From assembly GCA_005406025.1 (NCBI GenBank), contig BGZK01000136.1:558001-622000 (forward strand): DNA of 64,000 bases. Direction: 5' to 3'. The DNA comes from Eumeta japonica (taxonomy: Eukaryota > Arthropoda > Insecta > Lepidoptera > Psychidae). The translations under genes and the position numbers were made by a program. The notes under the pieces were generated by a model that saw only the letters and a program-made list of their open reading frames with translations, was not told the origin of the DNA and did not search any database. Shown here one piece after another: positions 40,001 through 53,109 of this stretch. Each line of letters begins with the position of its first letter. Positions within the stretch are counted from its first letter, which is position 1.

Positions 40001-42180
40001 ATTGTCGTGGACGGTCATATGGAATAATTGAACATTAATTGCTTTTCTAATTCGAAACATGTTAATTTATTTCATTGCAGCCTTTCTTTTTTTATCGACG
40101 ATAATGTACTGTGAATGAGAAAAATATTCACCAATTTTTATATTTTCTTACCTGATGCACGTAACAAGCCTTTTAAAAAAGGCTCGTCGTCACAGACGGT
40201 TGTCTATTTTTTCTGTTGAACATTTGTGTATTAATTGTTTTACCTACTGTCGGCTGGGCCGCCGTCGACTGTACTTAGTTCAATTAATCTAAATTTAGTT
40301 AAATATCTAGAAATAAAATGGCTCGGGTGACATCTAGGAAGAACGAATCATATCGGTAGAGTCATGTCGATTTGATGCCAGTAAAAGGAAACTACATCTT
40401 CATAAAATTAGCAATACAAAAGAGGTCGGGTCGGTCGCGGTAAAACGGTCCCACTGAAAGGAAAACGAAATAATAGTTATTTGCAATAATCGGACGAGGG
40501 AGGCTGATTACGACTGGGGGGCGAGATGCGAGCTTTTCTCAGCTTTCTGTGGCAGAAAGTTTGTATTGTGGAAACATTTTTAAACTTTTGATATACACAA
40601 ATTTATAACAAATATATAAAGTTGTGATGTGTATATAATAAATGTCTATTTAAGTGAATTTTATACATATTATGCAGTAGTATTTTCTATGAAGAGCGCC
40701 TATTTAGCGAGAGAAAAATTATATCATTAGGTAGTTGGTATAAATATAACGCAAAAAAGTTCTTCATCATGACTCTTTCTTCTCACAATTTTAAAAGAAA
40801 ATACTTTAACTACATTTAATTCCTTGATTACATCCATTTCGTACGTCAACATCAATTCTCGCATTTATAATGTAATATGAAGACAAATACTCACAATGTA
40901 AGTACTTATATGTACGGTTAGTAAAATACACTCTATAAGTCTGTTTTCAATTTCATTTTATTATCTTAAAATATATCAAGGTATAAAAGCCATAGTTTCC
41001 GTATTTTATATTAAACGATATTTATATCCTAAGACTAGATATAATCGATAATCCTTTCGCATTCCGTGACAACCGTTCATTTTTATCTAAATTCCTATAC
41101 AGATCATAATAGAGAGATTTCTATCGGCAGTACCGCGTACCGTCCCCTCAGAAGAATCAAAACAACAGAAGGGTCAGCACAAAAGTCCGTTGATGAGGTA
41201 AAGGGGGAGTAATGGATCATATTGGGGACACTTGTCGCGTGCCGGACCTGCCCGCTCCACCCGGTGATCGATTGTGTGCACTGCGTATTGACATTTTTTT
41301 TCTATGTCGATATGGTGCTATCAATATTTGCAATTAACAACATTTTTTGGGTGTATGAATTTTCTAAAGCTAATTTTGTAAAATTAAACATCGAGAGATG
41401 TTTGTTAGATGCTAAACTTGTTAACATGTAAGTCTGTATAAATAAATAGTTTTGTCCCGACAGTTGGAAAATTGTGTGCATTTTTGTAAAAACGATTTTG
41501 AAAATTTGAAACATCAGAAATTATCGTCTACGTTCTACTTATTGATAGTATATACATTAAACATTTTTTTTTCGCAAAAACGCCATAAATAAGCTGTAGA
41601 TTTTGTCAATGCAGTCATTCGTTTATTTTAGACTCATAGACTCAAAATTTATTGAAGACGATAACTGATTATGCTTTTTATTATTATAATTACTTAAATT
41701 AGGTTATATAATAAAATTTCCGAGATTTTTACATCGTTCGAAACTTTCAAAGGTGATGGTACAAAAGAAACGCACCTGCAAATGGGTCCGATGTGACCGC
41801 AACCGCAACTGCTTCGCATTTTTTTCGAAAAATCGATTCTTATTTTGGCCTTCATTCGATTTCACCGTAATAACGTGTAATAAAACAATAATGGCGGTTG
41901 TGGTGTTTTCTTTTTTTTTTGCCGACACAAACCGAAACGGGACCACTGTGCCCGTAACGTGGAATCTGTTTTTACGAGATCGTCTCTCACAATCGATAAT
42001 GTCGGCGACTAATAATGTTTCGTGTCATTATCTCAAAATATTTAATGATATATGAACTCCGACTCGAATCAAACACCGGCGCCTAGGTTTCTAAATTGGG
42101 TCAAAATGCCCAGCTAGTGGCCTAGCTGTTGTTTTTACATCACATATTTATCGCTTCACAACTATCGAGACATACTCTCT
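37010..42180. other. Intron 1 sequence with two GC-rich patches
   Basis: Patches at 38080-38340 and 39750-39880 give open minus-strand frames (38084-38344 and 39567-39899) that match no family and lack splice support. Otherwise AT-rich without recognised content. Confidence 0.35.
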
Positions 42181-42186
42181 CACCAT

Positions 42187-42410
42187 GTTTTTATTTCAGA
42201 TGGAGGGACTTGGAAATTAAACCCCCCGTGCTGGCCCAATGCAGATTTGGGGCTGCCAATGGCCGCTGTCACTGATGCGATGGATCGACGGTCAAATGTA
42301 TTCTTGAAGTCAAGTTAGAAACGTAATAGTCGATTCTCTTGTAGCAAGGATTCGTAGCTATACCTGCTCATAGGTTCGAAGGCAACGCACTCTTACCACT
42401 TACCCATCAT
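42187..42410. repeat. Composite repeat remnant
   Basis: Begins 'tttttatttcagatggaggg', the same text found at 62810-62830, then 'gtgctggcccaatgcagatt', which I associate with lepidopteran retroelements. A weak tRNA-like head on the minus strand lies at 42340-42410. Confidence 0.35.
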
Positions 42411-42519
42411 CTCCATTTGTTGTTATTATTATTATTTAAGCCTAGTTATCTTTTTATAAATAATGAAATAATTCCATAAATATTGCGAATCATTTGAATT
42501 ATATATTCATTTTTAGTTG

Positions 42520-42650
42520 CAAAGAGATTGATGGATGTCAGTGAAGCAAGGAAGATATGCAAGGACGGTGCCATGTGGAAATCTTGTAGTCTCTGCCTAC
42601 CCTTCCGGGAAATAGGCGTGACTGTATAAATAAATAAAAATAACATTTTT
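42520..42650 (+). mobile_element. 3' end of a LINE retrotransposon
   Basis: Plus-strand translation gives EARKICKDGAMWKS and, after a frame change, VVSAYPSGK with stops, then 'tgtataaataaataaaaataa'. This is the usual end of a lepidopteran LINE reverse-transcriptase ORF and 3' tail. Only the tail remains, as expected of a 5'-truncated insertion. Confidence 0.6.
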
Positions 42651-42743
42651 AATTCTTCTGTATTTTTATATGAGAACGACTACAAACGATTTGAAGCAAA
42701 CGAGCTCTCAAGATCGTATCGAAGTGGTTATTTATATAATATG

Positions 42744-42796
42744 TAAATAATGAACTATCATTTAAATTTTTAAATAATGAACTATCGTTCAAATGT
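42744..42796. repeat. Two-copy 27-bp tandem repeat
   Basis: 'taaataatgaactatc' begins at 42744 and again at 42771. Confidence 0.6.
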
Positions 42797-43019
42797 TATT
42801 AATAATGTAAAGACGATATCACAACCGGACACGAGGCCCAAGCTACCAAATGGACATCACATGGCTTTTCGAAGTTCAGACGGGCGATAGGTTAATTGAA
42901 TTTCTAAAAACTGGTCCAGAATACTGTGCACAGATCATCTTTTGATCTAAAACCTTTTTGTGTACACCGATAAAAAGTTTCTAATCCGCCTCATACCATA
43001 AGTATAACGCTTAAGTATA

Positions 43020-43190
43020 AGGTGTAAAAGCGGGTCCGCTCGCCCGTCCGCTCGTCGCTACTCTAAAAACTCCAATAGGGGCGCGACGAATCGCAGTGAC
43101 TCAGCGCCCGGTAGCTGATTGAGGCCGGCCTACGTCACGCGTGTACAGGATGATGCCGTTCGCGTCTTGGATACAGCCTAAGCGGATGCG
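43020..43190. other. GC-rich island in intron 1
   Basis: Contains gggtccgctcgcccgtccgc and ggccggcctacgtcacgcgt. No coding sense; candidate regulatory DNA. Confidence 0.3.
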
Positions 43191-43777
43191 GATTGATTTA
43201 TTTCATTGAAGACAATCAATACAGGCAGTAAAGTGACTGTGAGAATTAACTATAATTACCTCCTTAAAAATTATTAAATATCTACCTAAGTTTAGTTATG
43301 TACAACAGTGACGGACTACGCAACCGAAAGTAAGAAATTTAAAGTATTTTTTTCGTCATTCCCTTTTAAAAAATGAAAAAGTTATGAGTTTAGACAATTA
43401 GATATTTTTGATACTAGCAAACACAGCAAATTTTAATGCTTGTAAAAGTGAACATTAAATAGATTTAAGCCTTAACTGATACCAAAAATATTACATGTCG
43501 TCGACGAAGTATAAAAAGGCTATACATGGTAATAAAAATATAAATACCCGTATTTAAATCACTTAAAACAAATTATAATTCTAAACTATCTGACATTCAT
43601 TTTCAACTTTTTTATCAAATGTGTAGTATAGAGTTTTACATGTTCTTGAATAAGCATTAATGAAATTTGACACTAGCGTTTTTAGTAGTTTGTGTCTGTC
43701 ACTTCCCATTTTAATTATTTGCATGGTTACTGGTAATATATAATTACTCTGAATCCATTCAGAACAAATGTAATTAC

Positions 43778-43793
43778 TCTCTCTCTCTCTTTA
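43778..43793. repeat. Short (CT)n microsatellite
   Basis: About eight CT units. Confidence 0.8.
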
Positions 43794-45054
43794 TTCTATA
43801 TAAATTCTACTTTCCTTTTCGTGTTTTCATTCCAATTTTTCCAGTTTTATTGTTTATTACCATATTATGGGAGACACCGTAGTAACAAAGAATTTCTTGC
43901 GCCACTACATGTACTTTTCTTTTGCTATAGATATATTTTCTTTTCACTTCTGGCCAATATCTTAGTGTGAAAATTATTTTTCTATAGTTATCAACAGAGA
44001 TATACATGTCAAATAAAATTCTATAATATATATCTCTGTTTTAAATAATTAGGTGATGATCGCATATATCAAATTTTTAAGATGGGAAAAGCAAAATTGC
44101 TTTTTAGCTATATAAATATTTATTTGGCCAGACTAATCACTGATAATATTAATTATTCACACATTATCATATTGAAGAAAGGTGAAATTTGAAGTTATAA
44201 TAAAAATCCCCTAGATATGAATTAACAAATCTTTTGGGGCATTATTAACTAATTCCCAGAAATCTACTATTTTTGTCGTTGACGAAAGCTTCATTTCAAA
44301 TTACAAAAAAGTACTTTATTGGAACTACGTCCCACAAATATAAACAATGACAGATCATTTTGACTTCCATTCGAAATCGGTATAGTTAAAAACCATGAAA
44401 TCATCAAAATTGTTTAGAACTATCCGAATATCGCATAATCGTGAGTCGATTACATCGATGACGATCGACTGATAAGCAAATGAGGTTCATCTTCTTATTT
44501 CGTCATAATTTTCCTGATTTCCTTACTAAGGTTAGTATTGACTGTTACATCATTCAAAATGATTTAGTAATCAGCATGCGACTTACACATCACATATTTA
44601 AGACATTATAAGTTAAGGTCTTGTCGCCTTAGTTCAAATATCGTGTTTTGTCGGCCGATTCGTGAAAAGTTCGCTTTTTATCACGCATCGCACTTACACA
44701 CTTTTTCTTTTTTGTACCGATTACTTTACGAACGTTTTCAGTATTCAATCAGTCTACAAGATGTACCCTGTTTTTCTAGATTTTCTTACCAACAATATTT
44801 TTTATGGATGGTTATTAACCATCAATATTATATATGAAGGAACGTCAATTTAATGCCAGTCTCTCAATTGATGGTCGCTTGCATAGAATGATAAGTACAT
44901 GAACATTGCTATGTTTTAAAATTTGCAATTTAAATATATTTTGTTTAAAAAAAATCAGTTTGTATATACCATCACCAAAATGACCATCTATAAATTAAAT
45001 TTAATATTTATGACTTTAAAATGACAATAGCATAGCATATCTATATGTAAAATG

Positions 45055-45445
45055 AAAAGTCCTGACCGAGTGAGTTGCTGGCTCATCAACTTTCAGTCCA
45101 AACTCTTGAACTTAGAAAGCTGAAATTTTGCACAACAGTTACCTTTATGATGTAGACAAGGAATAACAGAGAAAATTTCGAAATTCAACCCTTAAAAGGG
45201 TAAAATGAGGATTTAAAATTTCAGTATTTAACAGACATTTTGACTCGAAACTTATTAAAGTACTCCTAAAAACAAATAAGCAAATATTTATTTTGGGATT
45301 TTTTTTAATCAACCCCTTAGGGGGTGAGAATAAACGTAAAAGCCGATATGGGCGTCGTTATTGAGGTTTTTTGGGTAGTTGATCACAAAATGCTATTTAT
45401 TTTGGGGTAGGATTTGAGCTTTTTGTGAATTAGGGCTTAGACTAA
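45055..45445 (+). repeat. Dispersed repeat D1, copy 2
   Basis: Longer than copy 1 at the 5' side (tgaccgagtgagttgctggc, then 'gaaagctgaaattttgcaca'). It shares the blocks listed for 35935-36225 in the same order and orientation. Confidence 0.65.
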
Positions 45446-45821
45446 ATTTTTCCTAACTTTTTGCTAAGGACTTTGCTTCCGTAAAGTTGTACGTTTTATA
45501 CAAACATGAAGGAATAGAACCCATTCTAGATATATTCAGTTCCCGTACAGAAACATGAAATACTAATAACAACACTGTTTATGCAATCTATTTAAGCATT
45601 TAATGCCGACTTTGTAAATGTATTTGTATTATTGTACCGAACTGCTGCATTGATTCTAAAAATTCCTTCACTAATTTAAAGTCAGGGTGACTTAACATGA
45701 CGGTTTTGTAGTAACATAGTGCATATTTTATTTTAATAATAACATTAAGTCAGGCTTCGTACAAACCGGACCCGTGACCGGTAACAGTATTGAAATTGAA
45801 AGCGCGACGAGGAGCAGAATC

Positions 45822-45942
45822 GAGAACCGGGAGCGGCGACGAAATCGGGAACCGGACCGGAGTCGAAATTGAGAATCGGACCGGGGTCCAAATCGAGAAT
45901 CGGACCGGGGTCCAAATCGAGAATCGGACCGGGGTCAAAATC
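45822..45942. repeat. 24-bp minisatellite
   Basis: Units of 24 bp, best preserved at 45871, 45895 and 45919 (gagaatcggaccggggtcca...) and decaying leftwards. As 24 is a multiple of three, both strands stay open and give regular peptides (DLDPGPIL on minus, RIGPGSKS on plus). I regard these as products of the repeat rather than a gene. Confidence 0.85.
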
Positions 45943-45949
45943 GAGTGTG

Positions 45950-48555
45950 TGGTGTGCGATTAGAGATAACGCGTGTGATAAGAGCGTCAGCAGGATTGAA
46001 ATCAGGAACAATACTAGAATCAGAATTGATTGGGTTTGTCAGCAAGATCGAACGTCCACGCGTACGAAGCGCGCACGAAAAGCTAGTCTTTTATATTATA
46101 CTTAGACTATTAATGTAGTAGTAAAATGCAGTATAGACATTACACAATAATTTGTGAAGTATGTTAAGATAATCAGATTAGATTGTTTTTATCTCGAAAA
46201 GAAATCAAATTGAAAATTATTATATCATTTGATCACGCATTATTCAAAAATTGACAACGTTTTACTGATCAGTAAAAAAAAGCAATCAACACTAAATAAT
46301 ACGTAAATCATTTGAGTGAATAATAACTCCTCGGATAAAATCTAAGAAAGTTACCAATAAATTAATGTCAATTTAAAATTAAAAATATATTCCTAAGCAT
46401 GCTGTATCGACGTCAAAAAGCAGTAGTACAAAACGAAATAGATATATTCAAAAAAGGGTCCGCTATAGACAACGAAATGAGCGAGAGCTCATTCTTTGAG
46501 CATATCTTTAATATTGACCCGGATATTGATATAGTTTTTTGTTCATTACCAAATCTTCTAAACGGTATGCTGCATGCAACCACACCAGTCTCATGGACCC
46601 GAACGATTCTCCTCGCATTGTTTTATTTACATTACCGCCAAAAATACATGAACATGTTATTAAATAAACATCTAAATCCCGTTTTCGCTTTTGCAACGGC
46701 ACCGTGTAGATAAAGCATGCCATAAACACGACGCCTGTTTATCATTTCAAATCGGCAGTGAACATAATTTGCTTTATCGCGAATTTTATGACAAAGCTTT
46801 AAGCTTCAAAATTTAATAGATCATTGACTTCGCTTCGTCGGTTGAAATGTGGCGTCAAAAAAAAAAAACTCAATCCGTATATTAGCTTTTGCGCCCGCCT
46901 CCGCTCGCATGGATACATACGAGTAATGCTCGAGTCTTGCACTGTCTGTGGATAGATACGCGCACTCAATTTTTACGCAATTTTTTTTCGGTCACTTACA
47001 TGCTCGATTTTTGTGAAAAATATTCAGTACTCAGATTATGGCATTGATTCTCAGTGAAATTAAGAGACACATTTTCTTTTAAGAACTAGTAGTAGTTGAG
47101 TTTCCCGTAGAAATTCAAAAACTTAGTATTTTTGTTTAAGTTTTCCCGTAATTTGTGAGTAAGGCTCTATATTCTGTATTTTTTTTTAATTTTAGGCCCA
47201 ATATTTTCGAAGATAAAGAAGGTGAATTATATTTTCCGTAATATCTGACACTATACATTTTATGATTATAAGTATATATATATATCTCGAGACAAAACCT
47301 GTCCATTTAATATGCCATAGAATGAACTTGACAATGATTTTTTTTATTTTTCTATATTTGACTCCCAAAATCATCCTTTAAAATCATAATTGGTTTATTT
47401 ATACTATACATCTGTGATAGAGTCACCTTATTCTCCATATCCATGAAATTGTAATTTTTTCGTCCAGTACATTTGTAGAAAATAGAATGTGACAAGCAGA
47501 TAGAAGCTATAAAAATCCTACACGGTTCTGTTTACTTAATGGGTGTACGAATTACTAAAAATATCTCTTCTAGTTCAATCAGAATCAAAACAATCGACAA
47601 GACTTCTTTTTTTTTTTTTATTATTTCTAGGCGGATTGTAATCGGTTCTTCTATGATACACTCGTAAGAATATCGGTATAGGACATTGATGAACAAAGAA
47701 AGTTCCACAAATCACCCGGGCAAGACTGTTATAAATGTCAACTTTGTAGCTCAACAATAATTTAAACAATATATTAGATTAAACTTGTCAACACTTATTT
47801 GAAACATTATCATTTAATTTATAAATAGTCTTCTCATTGAGTTCTTTACATTATGATACTAATAAACCATCACGGGCAAACACATATATGAAATATAAAA
47901 ATAATTATACGATTTGGTGATGTTTCTTTATCCGACGCTTAAAGCAAAAGAAGCATTATGTTTTTCGTTAACTTTGTTCTCTTTATCTAACCTGGGTGCA
48001 AAAAAACATTTATTTACTACAGTAGCAAATCGAAGCAACACCCTTCAAACATAACATTAAACAAGTCGTTATAACAAATAATCTTGTAGCTTTAACTGAA
48101 TTCAACAAAATTTAAAACGTTTTATACATGCACACTGAAAATAAATTGAGTTCATGTGTTAGTTGACTGTACAAAGTCACAAATTCATTTAGAGGGCTCT
48201 GTGTGCGCATGTTCAATAAAGTTCCTGTAAATATACAAGATTACCCCTATATAAATTTAAGAGTGTTATTAAACGATCATTCAGTAAAAAAGGGTATAAC
48301 ACAATTTCCAAACATTTAGAAAACAAATATCCATAGGCATAAGCCGCTCAACTTCCCACCGGGCTGTTTTGTTCATTAATGGTGTTGTATTTGTTTTGAC
48401 TATGCGTGATGAAATTAGAAAAGAGCTACCCTTAAGTTTCTTGCTCGTTCTTCTTGAGGTTAGGCTGCCTTTCGAACAAGCGGTAAAGATATTTTGAATT
48501 TGAAATTTAATTTGCCTTGGACACACACCCACAGATGCATGCCTGCCATTGCCTG
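45950..48555. other. AT-rich part of intron 1
   Basis: No recognised content. A 104-codon open frame at 46399-46713 plus has no family resemblance and no splice support. Confidence 0.35.
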
Positions 48556-48559
48556 CATT

Positions 48560-48560
48560 T

Positions 48561-48592
<32 letters not shown>
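48560..48592. repeat. (GT)n microsatellite
   Basis: About 15 GT units with one interruption (gtttgt). Confidence 0.9.
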
Positions 48593-48594
<2 letters not shown>

Positions 48595-50508
48595 ACACAA
48601 ACATAAGTTTAGGAAACCCTGACGTAGAGGTTTAAAAATATACAGATAGCAGCAGGAGTGATATAGAAGTGGATAACAGAGAATAGTGTGTTTACACATT
48701 TAGTATTATTCGTTCGGATCTCGGAACTAACCGATGACAAAAGAACCCATGCCCCAAACGGGTGACATCAAAGCGTTCCGCCCCGACGAGCAGCCTCCGG
48801 TAGGATTATCGGAGCAGCTCTTTCATTGTTGTGAGAAAGTTCACAATTAAGACGACGCCGTTATTGACAGATTTCAAGGATTCAATAAACATATTGCGAT
48901 GTCAATAAGAAATATTGTTAATATGCATGAAGACGATTTTCATTTAACATTATCGTGATTGTAATGTCGATCGCGATCTCTATTGTGATCGATCTAGTAG
49001 AAAGTTAGATTACGATAAGTTTACCATTAATATAGCTTGGTAAGCGGCCGTTTGTAACTTCTTAAATTGCTATTTGAAACTGTAAAAACCTCGTAAAAAT
49101 TAATCACTAAAACTTTCAAAAGGGTTATCATAATCACCGTACCCTATACTTTATGTATAATATTGAATAGTTTATGGAAGTTGAACTTATTAGGGCCATA
49201 AACAATAAAAAAAACAATGTAGAAGTTATTCCAGTTTTTCTCATATGTACTTAGATTTTTTAAGAACTTCGCTATCGTTACAGTTTACGGAATAGTTAAA
49301 AGATAAAAAAATTAAACTAGAACCTGGCTTAGGGTTGTCATCAAAATCAAATGGTCTTAATAATCTCTTAAAAATAGGCTATTTCATTTAATTTTTTTAT
49401 GAACATGTCAAAAGGTGGAAATTTAAATATTTATTTGATTAACCTCACAATTATTCTGAAATCACACTAAAAGTAGATAATAAAATTAGCCGTCAAGCAA
49501 TGTCGGCTAAGTTTTCTTATGTGTAGAAGCCAAAAAAAGTGACAGCGAGATCACGACTGGGCGGCCGACACGCGACAATATAATTAAAATGTGGATCTAT
49601 CAATACCTACATTGGTATATTGCAATGTTTAATTGAAATTTTACCAATTTTAATTACCACAATTATCTTTACTATCGTACAAGGAAAATAGTTTGTTACT
49701 AATTTCGCATAGTTCAAATTGTAAAGGTTTCTACGGTAACTGAAAAAACTATTACGAGAACATTAACTTTTTTTTTATTTTCATAACAATTTACAGTTAC
49801 AACTATTCAACGAAATAGTCGAATAATTGAAGTCGTTTTGGATATTATTAAATATTTCTCTATCAACATCGTTCAGAGCGCAAGTACACCACAATAAGCT
49901 CAAAAATATATCAATCTGACACTAACAGCTAATCTCGACTTTTGCACTTTTTTGTCCTCAGCCGAAGTGCCTTTTTTATTCGCTCGAACGCCTCGATTCA
50001 ATTTGACTTTTGTACCGGTAAATGTGAGATTTCATTACGGTTTTTCGCCATTTTGCAGTGGCCATTGTAGATGCGTTTTTTTTTGGGGGGGGGCCACTTT
50101 TATAAAAGGCGCGATGACTATATTAACGTGTATACGAGCTTTCGCGCCGGCCACGACAATGTCGGATCGAATCGGAACGATCTTATGTCGTATTATTTAT
50201 GGCATCCACGTTCTTATTTTCAAATATTATTCGCTGCAAAATAAATATTAGTCTGTCTGTCGGGCTCTGAAATAGAATCTGGTGAATGGGTTTTGATAGA
50301 ATTTTTTTCAATCGCCGACCGGTAGGTGGCACTGAAGAGTTTTTACTTTTCGTTTCATGGATTCAATTGCCTTTTGCGCGCGGCGTAGGCCTAACCGGCA
50401 ACGCCCGTGAAAGAAAACGTCCCTTTGTGTTGACGATGCACGTGCGCTAATGAACTCGCAAGTCCCGGTACAAAGTTATTTTGAGTTGTTTTTAAAAATT
50501 TTGTCTAG

Positions 50509-50539
50509 AAATGTGCGTTGTAATAATCAACGCACATTT
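50509..50539. repeat. 12-bp-arm hairpin
   Basis: AAATGTGCGTTG and its exact complement around a 7-nt loop. Confidence 0.55.
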
Positions 50540-51029
50540 GTATTAACGTAAAATTGAATTATATGACCGTTTTCGATATTCCGAAATGGAATTTAGTGAG
50601 ATAACTTCTATAAAACTTTCTGTTTCAACACAAATAACAGAAATAATTTTCACGAACTTCACTTGTACGTTCTTGCATCTAGTTTTCATCATCCCATCGC
50701 TAAGATATATTTACCACAATATTTTGGCCTAGTAATTGATAAGTACCCTATCCACACTGCGGTGGCGTGGAAGCTTTGAAGTCTATGACTCTAAATGTGA
50801 AATATTATAATTTTTATCTGAAAGCGAAAGATATGTCATGAATATAATATTTGAAATAGCGCAACGGTTAAATTTGATTCATATTAATCAAAGGCCAACC
50901 GTTTTGAAGTACAGCTCCTATTATTTTATAGATTGTAGAAATAATTCCATACAAATTCCATACAAACTTGGATTAAAATTATCAGACAAAATTCGCGACA
51001 GTGACAGCGGAAGAAAATTAAAAATAATA

Positions 51030-51360
51030 GATGTCGTGAAAAGAGTTGACCGCTCAAATGGTACTGGGCAGGACGCGTTCGTAAGAGGAAGATTTTGACA
51101 GACAGACGAAACGTTTAACAGAGTGGGTACCGAGGGTCAGAAGAAGGAGATAAGGGAGACCGGGCGTGGGAATCACTGGATGCGAATGGCTCGGGAAAGA
51201 GACATTTAGAAATGTGTGGGAGAGGCCTATGCCGCAGAGGCGACTAATACTAGCAAGTAGTTTTTTTTTATATACTCATATAGATAGGATTTATATAGGT
51301 TAGTGTTCTAAATTTTTTTTGTTAACGTAAGTTAGTTGTAAATTAAATAAAGACTATTTT
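51030..51360 (+). mobile_element. 3' end of an RTE-like LINE retrotransposon
   Basis: Plus-strand frames give IDVVKRVDRSNGTG, then KRLTEWVPRVRRRR, then HWMRMARERD and KCVGEAYAAE. These match in order the C-terminal region of RTE-type reverse transcriptases (TEWxPR..RRRxGRP, WMR.A..R..W..LGEAY). Frameshifts and stops interrupt it. The AT-rich 3' tail ends in aataaagactattttattta. Old, 5'-truncated copy. Confidence 0.6.
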
Positions 51361-52963
51361 ATTTATTTAATTATGTATTTATTTATAATTCCATATGACA
51401 TTTTTCATAGAAGTTTTTGTGGTTTGTTTTCGTGATATAGGAAAAATGGTGCTGACACTGTTCTAACATGATTTAGACCTATTAAAATAAACTGATGAGA
51501 TCTTTTTATTTTAAATGATTAAATAATTTAGTATTATTAAATAAAAAATCATAAATTATTTATCTTTTTTTGTGCAACTTCTAAGATCAAAATAATTTCT
51601 CCAGATAAAGGTAATAATCAAATCAAAATGTCATCGAATGACTGTGATATGGCTGCTATCAAAATTTAGTTATATTTACTTACAAAAAACCTTGTATTGG
51701 TTAACATCCTCGTATAATTCCTTAAAATTTTAATACCACCATGGAACAGAATTGATACATGTTCCGTAAATATTCTGAGATATTTTTTGAATTCGTGCGC
51801 TCAGTAATTTTTTTATCATATATTAAATAAAAAAAATTATGCAGAGATTGATTAAAATTCCAATATGAGTCTTTATGTAGTTTACGATTTGAGTAAATAT
51901 TTTCGTAGTATAATCAATTCACCTAGAATTGAAGACGCATTAGAGACATCTCAGACCAATTGTTGTATAGTAAAAAAATCATCTTGATATGAACAAATGT
52001 ATAGTTAAGCCCTAGTATTAGTGCAATATTGTTGACAATAAATGAAAATGTATTGTACAATTGACATAGAGAATTGTTAAATTATAATTTAATTCGTTAG
52101 TACGATGTTGTGTAATTAAAAAAAGTATATGTTGTAAGTCTTTAATAGTGCTGTTGATGATAAATAAATAGTTTGCATTAGCCAATTGTCTCGGTTACAT
52201 TGTCATATCGAGAGAATATCGGGCGGTGTGAAATGTTAAATAATTGTATTGTATATTGTTGTATAGTTAACATATTTTGTAAAAATAAGGCGCACACATA
52301 ATTAGCCAACTTAAAACGATAATATAAATTGAATTAAGTTGAATAAAAAAAAACTTCGACTTAATCGATATAAAAAAATAACATTTATCAAATGTTACAG
52401 TACAAAACAAGACGATCGAAGCGTATCATACACTGTTCACGGCTTCCTTTATTTTCCAATCAAAATTTTTGGGCGTCGATTGATTTTTTTCCCCTATCGC
52501 TCCTTCCGAAAAGGATTTAAAACACAGACGAAGTGTGAAAGGATCTTCAGATTGAGTCAAGAATTTTTTTTGGTCTCACAGAAAGCTTTGAATGCGGTAT
52601 TATAGAGCGCGGCTGTGCGGTATTCGATGCTTTCATAGAACTACACTGATTTTCGTTTAAAACATTTAAAAGTCCGTCCATTAAGTTTGTTTTAATTAAC
52701 AATATATTATGTGTATCAATATTTATAGCTACAACTTTTTCAAACTGTTATTTTAATATAAAATATCTTTCTTTTGATAACTCAATATTATCAGTAAACG
52801 TTCCGGGAACATGTTTGAGTTCAAGATTTTTTTTAATATGTTTTCCGCTTTAAAAAGTTTATGAAGTTCAAGGAATGTTAATGTTTATCTCAAAGTCTTT
52901 ACGTTGGTAATAATTGTTTATTACTTGAGATCCTCGTTTATAAAAAGAGAGAGCTGGCATTTA

Positions 52964-53095
52964 CACGTAAATTATATTATATTAAGATAGTATGTCAAGC
53001 ACGTATATTATTAGATATATGTTGTTTGATCTACCAATTCAGGCTTTGATCTTAATGGCAACGATCCATACTAATGATCTCGTTGAATACACGTA
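52964..53095. promoter_or_regulatory. Cluster of three CACGTA (reverse TACGTG) motifs in intron 1
   Basis: CACGTA occurs at 52964-52969, 53000-53005 and 53090-53095, all in one orientation, in otherwise AT-rich DNA about 6.8 kb downstream of exon 1. A given hexamer on either strand is expected roughly once per 2 kb at equal base use, and less often here because it contains CpG. TACGTG is the Trh::Tgo and Sim::Tgo target, so this is a candidate autoregulatory enhancer. Binding is not shown. Confidence 0.4.
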
Positions 53096-53109
53096 AAATA
53101 CGAATCCTA

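Noticed and set aside
46399..46713. 104-codon open frame
   Set aside because: No recognisable motif, no splice signals or neighbouring exons, and chance frames of this length are expected in 64 kb.
48281..48699. Open frames with repeated Thr-His
   Set aside because: Translation of the (GT)n microsatellite.
49952..50251. 99-codon open frame
   Set aside because: No homology recognised; includes low-complexity G-run translation.
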